From positions 52,535 through 116,534 of the forward strand of contig NXFV01000913.1 in the NCBI GenBank assembly GCA_002803225.1: 64,000 bases of DNA. The letters are read 5' to 3'. The DNA comes from Gamarada debralockiae (taxonomy: Eukaryota > Ascomycota > Leotiomycetes > Helotiales > Hyphodiscaceae). The position numbers and the translations under genes were made by a program. This document shows positions 24,724 through 33,754 of the stretch, piece after piece (position 1 is the first letter of the stretch; each line of letters begins with the position of its first letter). The notes beneath the pieces are model-generated. The model was not told the origin of the DNA and did not search any database. It saw only the letters and a program-made list of their open reading frames with translations.

Positions 24724-27457
24724 ATGGCAGATCATAACTCCTCCCTTCGGTACAAACGAGATACGAGATACTTGCTCTATTGGATGATCCACACCTCTAA
24801 CAGCATCATCAAGTCATCTAGAAGCTCATCGCAAAGCACATCAACCCCATCCCTTCGATCATTTACCGCCTCTTCCAGTCTGTCATAGACGCACGAACTG
24901 CTAATCATACCCTATTTCAGCAGATCGTCGCCACCAAGCTTGATCCAGAGATCGAAAAGAGTAATGTTTCTCACTGATGCTTCATCGATGCTCTGACCGG
25001 GGCCTTCAAAGCCCTGGTAGGCGAAGAATGGGCTTCAATGCCGAAGTCCCAGACCAGCAACCCCGATGAAGAGGTATGGATGAGGTATTATTCACGAATA
25101 AGTTCTCCATCCTCGGTCTCGATGGACCCAGTGACCGGAAGAGTGGTGTGGATGAAGTCGAGGGAGAATCCGAATCCAACGGGCGTTCGGAGCGTCCTGC
25201 AAAGAGTTATGCGGCAAAAGGAAAGAAGGGCAAACGAGGAAAGAAAGCGAAAGGAAGAAATCAGCAGTCAAGCAAGCCAGCTTCGATGACATTCCTCTCG
25301 AGAGCTACCGCATCATCGAAGACGAAAGTGGCCTTGTCACTGATTATCTGATGGCTGTCTACTCGCTCGTCAAGAGTGGATTGAACTTCGACATTACGTG
25401 CAAAAGCTTCGGCACGAAGTATCATACGGCGGCCTCAACAGTGCTGTGGCTGGTGCTCTGTCCAATATAGCTGTAGTGATGATCAAGCAAACGGAATCAA
25501 TGATTTTTGTAAACTTTCCTGGGCATGAGCATTACGAGACGGTCATGAAGACTATTACACGTGGAGGTCTGGAGAAGGCCCAAGGATCGTTTCACATGGC
25601 CCTACACCAAATAGGACCCGGTGCGGAGGCGCCGGAAAAGGTGCAGGAAGTGGACATCGACGTCAAAGAACAATTCCTAATACACTCTTATTGGGATCTT
25701 CTCAACTTCATATTGGATTTCCAGAAGACTCGCAGTGGCAAGCCAACCAAGCGTATGCTCTCCGAGATTCGCGACTGGGACCCCAATTTTGATCTCCAAC
25801 GAGCTACTAAGGAACAATATATCAAGTGGCGCCGGGCGTACAAATTCAACTGGCTGTACGACTTGCTCAACGTCTTCTCATCAATCGTAGTTCAACGCAA
25901 CACCCTGAAATGTCAGAACTGGGTTCTCGAAACAGTTGATTGGTCTGTAAACGGACCATGGAATCAACACCGCAGACTATTTGGCTTGAACGAACTTGCT
26001 AGTGACATTACTTCTCCTGCAATGCAAAAGGAAGGTACAGATATTCGACAGAAGATCCTTGCTCATCATGTTTTTCAGATTCAGTGCACAGTGGATTCTC
26101 TGGCAGTATCCCGGGGCTGGTCGGTCAACGGTCTTAAAAGTCGCATTCTTAATCCGCCAGCACGAGGATTCCGTCCAAGGCGAGATGTTGACCTCTTCAT
26201 GGACCGCCAAAATGAGAGAGTTGGCCATGGATATTGCAATGCGGTTGAAGTTTTGACTCAGCTTTGCGACAAGGATGCTATGATGCACGGGGACCCAAAT
26301 CGTCATCAGCAGCAATCTGAACTGCTAAAAGAATTCATGGATGACTTCGTGAATTGGTTAGGGGAATCTAAGTACATGTACGGCTTGCAGACCATTCCTC
26401 CATCTCGCTTCTCTAACACGAATGCCAACGGCCTCTGGGAGTATTCGCCATTCCTTTGTGGCCTTGGTCTGGTAGAAACACTTGAGCTTGCGTACGGTAT
26501 GAACTTCTTGGTATGGGACAGAATCCCAGAGCCGATGTGTCTCATACACCTGCACAATATGCTGGTGCAGAAGGGTTATATCAGGCAACCAATCAGGCTC
26601 TATTCGACCGTGTAGGATCTTTTCACAACTGCATTCTTCGCCGGTAGCAAAGTCCCTATCTCCGACTTTGATGAAGCCTTTCTTGCAGTTGTCAATGAGA
26701 CTGGCTCTCGTCGTGTGACTCTCCAACGGCGGGGGATAAGCCGGACCGTCGCTCGTACGGCCGTGGACATCCACGGGCTCTTGGATATGAGCGCAAATCG
26801 TTTCTTCAAACAAAAGTCGTTGCTCAGGATCTATCACGAGGCAGAGGGTGCCAGAACGCATTCCTGATGAGGATATTTCCCCAGTGTCCGCGTTAGGTAT
26901 GTTGCGGATCGGCCAGACAAAAAAGGTTGTCGATTCAATGACAGGCAAGAGGGTGTTAGAAGATACCGCGCTTATCAGACGTGCAAGGTCTGATGGAATA
27001 AGTGATGAGACGATGATTCAGATGTTATCACTACTACAAGATCGCGGCACCGATCAACCGCTTCCGGAAGCACTATTGGCGTCACTCCCTGAAGGTTACA
27101 ACACGTCCCCCGCCCCTGAAAATAAACGTGGCAAAGGTATTTTCGGCGGCCGCGAGCTGTTGGACCTTCTCAATCTCGACATTATCAGCGATATTTTTGG
27201 CGAGCGATCACTTTCGACTCTTAATTACGTTTGGGTCACTGCGCGGTTCATGTTATGGGAGATTTCGGCTTCTTCTCAACAACTACTACGTGATGCCTGC
27301 TTGGACAGCAGCCCCTTCGATAACATTTTTGGAGTCCATTCTAGGAGGCTACAAGAGCGAGTTGAATTGCTCAATTGAACCGAGGCAGAAGAAGCTGATC
27401 GGTGTGCAGACAAACAGGCTTACTAGAAGAGGCCGAAGAAACGATCAATTGAAATAA
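24724..27457 (+). pseudogene. Broken DUF6604-family gene (fungal, unknown function)
   Basis: Relic of a large fungal protein of the DUF6604 type, judged from family memory of the start (ADHNSSLRYKRDTRYLLYW) and the body (LIHSYWDLLNFILDFQ, WDPNFDLQRATKEQYIKWRR). Reading left to right, the frame changes after the N-terminal segment near 24822. A TGA occurs at 24975-24977. Frame changes follow near 25075, 25270 and 25374, the last consistent with loss of one base in a Lys-Glu-Trp codon run. The frame is then open for about 1.2 kb to a TAG at 26613-26615, where translation past the stop (DLFTTAFFAGSKVPISDFDE) keeps family character. The frame shifts again near 26850 (PERIPDEDISPVSALGMLR) and probably near 27330. 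At least five frameshifts and two stops make function very unlikely. The long open middle piece (25398-26615) could be mistaken for a gene. Confidence 0.8.
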
Positions 27458-27849
27458 GGGAAGAAGATACTAATTGAGATACAAATAAACAGACCCACGA
27501 GACGGAAATTCACCGGTTTATGTTCTCTCTCACTTGAAGACAATCAATATGGCCGAGCCTTCTCTTTCCCGGGCATATCGTCACTCCAACGGGTTTGACA
27601 GTCTAGAGCAGATTGTGGCCCCCTAGGCCATGCAGCGGTCAGACTCCTGACCCGTGGCGAACTTGGGGCTCTTCTGATTCTGGAGACACTTTGGAATGGA
27701 GCCATGGAAGAATATTTTGAGAGAAGAACCGAGTAGCCAATTGGGTGAATTTTTGGGTTGTTCCCCCCTTTTTATTGTGGGGTCACAAGCCTAGCCTGAA
27801 GCCGGCACCCCACCAATGAAAAACGCCAAAAGTATCGCTCTCGGCAGTA
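27458..27849. other. Intergenic, left flank of MITE
   Basis: No gene or RNA recognised. It ends at the TA target duplication (27848-27849). Confidence 0.5.
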
Positions 27850-27926
27850 CGAAGGCCGCGGTCAAAAGTCCGGAAATTATAGGGTATTCAGGTTATCTCA
27901 AAGCCTGTAATTATCAAGCGAGCCCT
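27850..27926 (+). repeat. Left terminal inverted repeat of MITE
   Basis: Pairs with 28081-28158. Outer bases differ slightly, and the block from CCGCGG (27856) to AGCCCT (27926) is nearly identical. Confidence 0.9.
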
Positions 27927-28080
27927 ATAAGACCCTGTAATTCTAGGCTAGGGTGCCTGTAAGCTCCCTAAAGATGATTAGACAGATGAGCCCCTCTTGA
28001 ATCAAAGCGTGCGCTGTCAATCGTTTCAGGGAGATCACGCTGAATTTACAGGGGCTATAGTACAAATTACGGGGTACTTT

Positions 28081-28158
28081 AGGGCTCGCTTGATAATTAC
28101 AGGCTTTGAAATACCCTTGAATACCCTATAATTTCCGGACTTTTGACCGCGGACTTTG
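28081..28158 (-). repeat. Right terminal inverted repeat of MITE
   Basis: Reverse complement of 27850-27926, with one extra base near 28117 and a few substitutions. Confidence 0.9.
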
Positions 28159-28622
28159 TACGTCTCCTGCCAACAACTCCGTCGTGTTTGCCCATCATTC
28201 AACTTTGCACTTCATCGAAGTAACGCTGCGGAAGCATTCCGTCCGGAGCTCGAGTCAGGTGCATTTCGTAATCTGGATCTTTAATATTCTCTTGATTGTG
28301 CGGTGGTGTTTGGAAGAATTATCATTGGCGGGCTATTTGCCGCGAAGGTACGTACAAACGGCTCGATGTTTTGCGGTCTAGATAGGATGTGCGTTTCAAA
28401 GGCCCAATTCTTTTGATTGTATTTTCCTGTTTGCTTTGATTCAAAAATAGAGGTTCCATGGTCCTTATATCTTCCAATTCATCATTCATTAACCGCGTGG
28501 AAATCATCACACGAAACGAAGTTACAGCAAGTTTGCACCTCCAGTTTCGAAATTCAATCGAATTAAATTAAGACGTCCTCTTACCTTCAGCCTTGCGCAC
28601 CTTGCTACGTCTGCAATCAGTC
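28159..28622. other. GH32 promoter region
   Basis: Between the MITE and the invertase start codon. It contains the CGG-N7-CCG palindrome listed separately. No gene. Confidence 0.45.
28229..28241. promoter_or_regulatory. CGG-N7-CCG palindrome, candidate Zn2Cys6 site
   Basis: The sequence CGGAAGCATTCCG is an inverted pair of CGG half-sites, the general recognition form of Zn2Cys6 dimers, followed by another CCGG. It lies 382 bp upstream of the GH32 start codon. Such sites occur by chance, so the role is inferred. Confidence 0.3.
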
Positions 28623-30317
28623 ATGGCTTTCAACCGCTTCCGACCGACATCTCACTTCATAGCACCTCACTCGTGGTCTAATGACCCGTGTGGTGCAGTA
28701 TATGTGCCCGAAACCCGGGAATATCTGTTTTGCTACCAATGGAATCCTGGCACCACGGAGGGTGGAAACAGTGCTTGGGGGATGGCAAGAAGCAAGGACC
28801 TTGTCATCTGGGAGGACTGCGCGCCTGCGATCCAAAACGGCATCACTTCATCCTACGATTCATTTGGGGTATTCTCAGGCTCCATAGTCTCACGAATTGT
28901 CGGAGGGAAGAGGGTTCTGTTTCTATTCTATACAAGTATCTCCGCTTTGCCGATTCACTGGTCGAAAGAGTACATCGAGGGGTGCGAGTCACAGTCCGTC
29001 GCCTGCTCGACAGACTTCGGACGGTCCTGGCATCGATATGAAAACAACCCTTTGATATCTGAACCGCCAAAGCAGTCCTTGACCACTGGCTGGCGAGACC
29101 CGTTTGTTTCTCGATGGGCGTCCCTTTCCACATTGCTAGGAGTTGAGCAATCAACAGACTATATGATGATCGCATCTGGCGAGAGAGGACGAGGAGCCCA
29201 GCTTCATCTGTACCGATCCAACGACCTCCTTGAATGGAAACCAGTCTCCACTATTTTGGACGTTGAGAATGGCTCGAAAGTCTCACCAACGAGTGACGTG
29301 AGATTTGGGAAGAACTTTGAGTGTGCCAGTTTCTTCACCCTCGGCCAGAAAGACTACCTCATTGTAGGAGTGGAGGAAGATTTTCACAGTCCAAGGCACA
29401 ATAGTCACTACAACATGTGGCTTTGTGGGAAGCTGGTCTTGGAGAACGGTCTTCCTAAATTCAAGATCACCAGCCACGGGGTGCTGGATCACGGAGTACT
29501 CTACGCCGCCCATATATTCAGAGATGCTGAGAACAGGCTTCTCCAGCTCGGGTGGGCTGATGAGACTGCTGAAAAGCACGTGGTAAAGAAGCAAGGATGG
29601 GCAGGATGTTTGACACATCCAAGAGAGCTCTACCAAATCTCGAAACCGATAACTGAGCAAGCAAAGGACGGAAACATTTGGGATGCCGATGAACGGACTG
29701 GCATGATGACGACCCTAGGCATCCGCCCAGCACCTCAACTTCGAGATCTTAGACCGGAATCTAGTTTTACCTCACTACAGAGCTTCAAAGCAATCCATTC
29801 AACCAATTACGAGATTTTGGCAACGTTCAGGCATCTTTCCGGGAAGGAGAAATTGCAATTCAGCGTTCGGGAGTCACCCGATTCCAGGGAAGTGACGAAA
29901 ATCATTTTCGATCTCCCAAAGAGCTCCATTACGGTTGATCGGACTCGTTCATCCATAGAAAATCTTGGCGCAAGCTCCGAAGAATCTGGCAATTTCCACC
30001 CCCATGCCGGAGATGATCTCCATATTCGCATTTTTGTTGATGGGTCGATCGTCGAGGTCTTTGTCAACGATATATTCGCAATTTCCTCGAGAATATATCC
30101 AAGCTTGGAGACTTCCAGGGGAGCTTCGTATGATTTTGGGGGCTTTGATGAGAGGAACGTTGAGCTTGAGTGCTGGGAGGGATTGAAAAATAGTTGGCCT
30201 GGGAGGAAAGAAAATGAATGCCTCGTGGAAGACATGCCTCAATTGAATGATATAAAGGAACTCACTCCAAAGACGAATTCTGGAAATATCATCAGACAGT
30301 CTGTAGTCTATGTCTGA
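28623..30317 (+). CDS. Glycoside hydrolase family 32 (invertase / beta-fructosidase), no signal peptide
   Basis: Predicted to hydrolyse sucrose or short fructans. Single exon, 564 aa. The ATG at 28623 follows TCAGTC and places the first motif at its usual distance. The three GH32 carboxylates are present: nucleophile Asp21 in SWSNDPCGAVY (Cys replaces the common Asn after Pro), transition-state stabiliser Asp159 in GWRDPFVSRW, and acid/base Glu233 in FECASFF. The C-terminal beta-sandwich contains VDGSIVEVFVNDIFAISSRIYP, a family hallmark. No hydrophobic leader is seen, so the enzyme is probably intracellular, as known for some filamentous-fungal invertases. The gene lies between a MITE and a broken GH13 alpha-glucosidase, on the same strand as the latter. 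A sugar-type Zn2Cys6 regulator is upstream. It looks intact. Confidence 0.93.
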   Translation: MAFNRFRPTSHFIAPHSWSNDPCGAVYVPETREYLFCYQWNPGTTEGGNSAWGMARSKDLVIWEDCAPAIQNGITSSYDSFGVFSGSIVSRIVGGKRVLFLFYTSISALPIHWSKEYIEGCESQSVACSTDFGRSWHRYENNPLISEPPKQSLTTGWRDPFVSRWASLSTLLGVEQSTDYMMIASGERGRGAQLHLYRSNDLLEWKPVSTILDVENGSKVSPTSDVRFGKNFECASFFTLGQKDYLIVGVEEDFHSPRHNSHYNMWLCGKLVLENGLPKFKITSHGVLDHGVLYAAHIFRDAENRLLQLGWADETAEKHVVKKQGWAGCLTHPRELYQISKPITEQAKDGNIWDADERTGMMTTLGIRPAPQLRDLRPESSFTSLQSFKAIHSTNYEILATFRHLSGKEKLQFSVRESPDSREVTKIIFDLPKSSITVDRTRSSIENLGASSEESGNFHPHAGDDLHIRIFVDGSIVEVFVNDIFAISSRIYPSLETSRGASYDFGGFDERNVELECWEGLKNSWPGRKENECLVEDMPQLNDIKELTPKTNSGNIIRQSVVYV

Positions 30318-30389
30318 AGGATCTGTAGAGGATTGATGTTGATTTTGTTGAATCTTCAGGAGTCCGGCTATCGATGTAATGGCTCATAG

Positions 30390-31840
30390 CCATATAGACT
30401 TGAAACGAATTAACCACTTTTAATTCCATGAGCCATCGACAAAGAATATGTTCTCTCTCCACACTCGTTCAGATACTCAGGCAATTCCAACCAACAGTAT
30501 TTCTGGAGAGATTCGAAGGTCGATGAGGCCGGGAACCACAAACAACTTAATAACTGGGCATCGATTTTTGGAGGAAGTTCCTGGACATGGGGCGAAGGCA
30601 GTGGACAGTACTATTTGAGTCTCCTTCTCCACTCTCAATCTGATCTAATTTTACAAACGAAGCCATGTGTCGGTCCACGTACGTGGACATGGAATTCTCG
30701 TTCGACAAAGGAGTTGATGGCTATCGGATCGACTCCATGAACCTGATATCCAAACATCCAGATCTTCCCGATGCTTCTATTGCCAATCCTGATTCTGAGT
30801 CCCAATGTGGTGCCATGTATTTTGCTTCCCGGAATGCATAAACACATCAAGGAAACGTGCACCGAGAACTTCGATAAATATGATTGCATGACAGTCGGCG
30901 AGCCGGGCTTTACTAAAGTCGAGGAATCTGTCTCCAAGTATGTGGCTAAAGAGAGACACTAGCTCGATATCCCTTTACGGGTGACATGGTGGATATGGAT
31001 TTTAGCTTAGAGACAAAATGTGGATGTGGCGAGTTTAGGTTGGAGGAGTTGAGGGAAATCACAAAACTGTGGCAGAAAGTTATGCCGAAGTTTGACGGCT
31101 GGAATACCATTTATATGGATAATTATGATTGGGGACGTTCGTCGTCGAGATATGCTTCGGATCTTTCTCTGTTCGGAGCGATGCTGCCAAGATGCTCGCT
31201 ACGTATTTCGGGAGTCTGAGTGGGACGTTATTTTTGTTGCAAGGGCAGGAGATTGGTATGCGAATGTCTCGAGGGAGCAGGAGTATTCAGGATTATATTG
31301 ATGTGGAGGGAAAGAATTACTATAATGAAGTTCTGAAGAGGAGGGGTGCGGGTGCGAATATGAGTGATGTGATGGGGAGTCGAGGCTGAAGGCTGGGGAC
31401 AATGAGAGATTGCCGATGCTATGGGATACCAATTCGAATGCGGGTTCACGAGGGAAAGAAGCCGTGGATGAGGGTCAATGATGATTTTGGGGGGTGGAAT
31501 TTTGAGAGTCAGATTGAGGATTCAGAGAGTGTGTTAAGTTATTAGAAGAAGATGCTTGCTTTGAGGAAGGAGGCGGACGTCTTCATATATGGGAGGTTTG
31601 AGATGGTACCGGTTGAGAGGGCTGGAGAGGAAGTGTTGGCTTATTCTATGAGCAACAGTGCGGTGGATGGAAAGGGAGCTCTCGTGCTTTTGAACTTCTC
31701 GGACCAGGTGCAGAAGTTTGAAGAGCTGAGTCTGTGGGGTTAGAAACGACTAATTGGTAGCACGGAGACAAAGGGTTTGGAGGAGGGAGGCGTCATTTGA
31801 AGGAGTACGAAGGTGTCATCTCCGCCAATTGGCTGTCCTA
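30390..31840 (+). pseudogene. Broken GH13 alpha-glucosidase (maltase/isomaltase type)
   Basis: Relic of a fungal oligo-1,6-glucosidase/maltase. Only the part after the first ~150 residues can be read. Blocks in order: QYFWRDSKVDEAGNHKQLNN and WASIFGGSSWTWGEGSGQYY (from 30495); FDKGVDGYRIDSMNLISKHP with the nucleophile Asp (from 30704); CMTVGEPGF with the acid/base Glu (about 30886); VPF-equivalent TGDMVDMDFSL and LREITKLWQKVMPKFDGWN; then MDNYDWGRSSSRYASD near 31115; and the C-terminal ALRKEADVFIYGRFEMVP. Frames change several times. In-frame stops include a TAA after SRNA (about 30840) and a TAG at 31543-31545 in the LSY-KKMLALRKE run. The invariant His of the NHD motif is Tyr. The N-terminal third is missing or unreadable. 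It was probably once the partner of the adjacent GH32 gene. Confidence 0.85.
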
Positions 31841-32819
31841 ATTCGGCCATGAGAGATGCTAGTAAATAAACCAAACACCAAACAAATTAATTTTCTTTAG
31901 TTGAAAATGCTCTAGTTTCTCTCAGTTGAGGTTGTGTCGGCACCTGAAGAATAAAGATGCGATCAAACTGAGTCAGGGCAAGCAGTTCAAGATCCTCATG
32001 TCTACAATAAGAATGTGTCATGAAGCTTACCCTTTGTTGAATTATAAATTGGCTCTGTGTCTGCTAGTCTCAAACTAAGTTTTTCAAAAAATATTGGGAT
32101 AAAGCAGCATCTAAAAGTGAAGTCAGGGAAGCTCTCTTACCGGTATTCGGCTGCTTCCTCCGTCGAAAAACGATCGCGTAACGAAACATATACAAAGAAA
32201 CTCCAAAACAAAAAATCTAAAAATGAGCAATTACAGAAGGGAGAGGAAAACTTACAATGATCATATTGGGCTCACATACGACGTCTGTATGCCTTCTCCC
32301 AAGTTCCCTATGCTAAGCTGTCGATCGGGCAGGGGGCACATGGAGAATAACATCTGCAAACCGAAGCTCAAGCATTAGTAATGGTAAGCAATGATGAACA
32401 ACCAAACACCGTAACTATTGCTCGTAAGCAGACTGTTTCTACAGCTGGTTGTTGATGAAATTTGCTTACTTGAATTGATAAGGTTGGGCTTTGAAGGCCA
32501 ATGTAAGCGAGTTAAGCGAGGTGATAGGGGCTGGGCTGGTCCGAGAGTTCTCAACATTTAACGTTAAATACTAGAATATATTTTACATGCTCTAACAAGA
32601 TATATTTTGGGCTTATTCATGGTTTTACAGCTGGTATTCGCGCTCTTGGCGAATAAGTTGTGACCGAAATCAGCCAACGGACAATAGAGCCAAACTTTTC
32701 ACTCGCGGATGCCATGACGCTTTGAACGACACCCACCTCTACTTCTCAAACTTGCAAAAAGTACCGTAATATCAAGCCCAAAGATCATGTGCAAGCTTCA
32801 ACATAGAAATGTATTCACT
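31841..32819. other. Intergenic, AT-richer, no gene seen
   Basis: About 1 kb with only short ORFs in conflicting frames. Nothing was recognised. Confidence 0.5.
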
Positions 32820-33730
32820 ATGGCCTTAGTTCCAATTTCTGGTGAAAAGGGAGATTGGCTCTTTATCGCTTTCTTCCTCCTCTCTCTCCTATGGCGCGGC
32901 TAGCTTCTACATCGGCGGGGGTAGAGAGAAATATAGGTGGCTCACCGATCCTCTTCAAATCCTAGTCTGCCCGTTTCTCCTTTGACACGGCATCTGCCTA
33001 CTTTCCCTCTTCTGGGGACGCTACATCACATTCTCCTCTCCTGCCGCCAGCACTCCAGAAGGATTACTCGAAGCTATCAAACGAAATCCCCACTCCCGGG
33101 TTCCTTCAAGGATGAACGAAACACAAGGAATTATTTGGGCCATTTTTGGAGCGGATCAAAGGAGTGTGTAAAATTCGCCTTATAACTCGCTGTATCATAA
33201 GAGGGATATGGCGCCTATTGCGATAAATGTAGCGCTCTTCGTTTTCCTGGTGTATTTCCTGCTTGTCGTCACAGGGGTACATGGGAAGTCTGTGGATCTC
33301 GGTCTTCACAAGCTAAGGTGGGAGTTAGGGTTGCCGATTTTGATCTTGGTATTCTTGGCTGATGTGGGGTTGGCATGTTGTGCGGCGTGGAGTTTGCAGG
33401 TGGGAAGGAAGCTGAGGTGGTTTTAGGGCATGGTAGGGCTAGTCATGTTCAGGAAAATGTTGAAGCCGCGAAGAGAGATGAGAGCAAGGAGGCGGGGATG
33501 AAGAGGTTGCAATGGCGGGTGGACGAGATTGAGACGAGTGCGAAGAAGGTGCCGAAAAGCTTGCGGATGAGCTCGGCGCGGAAGAGAAGGAAATAGCCTC
33601 AAATTGTAAGTTAGATTTGGACTTAGGGAGTGAAAACGTCAGGGATGAGCTTGATACGGAGGAGAAGAGATTGGTTTCGAAGTGTGAGGTGGATTCGGAC
33701 GTGGAGAAAGACGTTGAGTGTACTCAGAAT
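32820..33730 (+). pseudogene. Broken multi-pass membrane-protein gene, family not recognised
   Basis: A membrane protein can be followed in one frame from 32902 (FYIGGGREKYRWLTDPLQ, then ILVCPFLL), past a TGA at 32983-32985 and a TAA at 33169-33171, to SLYHKRDMAPIAINVALFV and a second hydrophobic helix (LPILILVFLADVGLACCAAW). A preceding hydrophobic stretch in another frame (WLFIAFFLLSLLW, from an ATG at 32820) would be the first helix. After 33400 the frame shifts to a Glu/Lys-rich, coiled-coil-like tail (VEAAKRDESKEAGMKR) with further frame changes to about 33730. The pattern of three to four helices and a charged tail is clear; the identity is not. Part of it could be introns rather than lesions, hence moderate confidence. 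Confidence 0.5.
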
Positions 33731-33754
33731 CAGTATCCTGTCGAGATTATTGCC

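Larger units (their letters stand above)
27850..28158. mobile_element. MITE, about 309 bp, TA target-site duplication
   Basis: Non-coding miniature inverted-repeat element. The first 77 bp and the last 78 bp are near-perfect inverted repeats of each other (a few mismatches and a 1-nt indel), starting CGAAGGCCGCGGTCAAAAGT on the left and CAAAGTCCGCGGTCAAAAGT reading inward from the right. TA flanks both ends (27848-27849 and 28159-28160), the duplication left by Tc1/mariner/pogo-type transposases. The core (about 150 bp) has no ORF, so the element would need a transposase supplied elsewhere. The repeat identity suggests a recent insertion. It sits between the DUF6604 relic and the GH32 gene, ending 464 bp before the GH32 start codon, so it could affect that promoter. 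Confidence 0.9.

Noticed and set aside
25398..26615. A stand-alone 405-residue gene
   Set aside because: Family-like sequence continues on both sides beyond its start and stop in shifted or stop-interrupted frames, so it is part of a relic.
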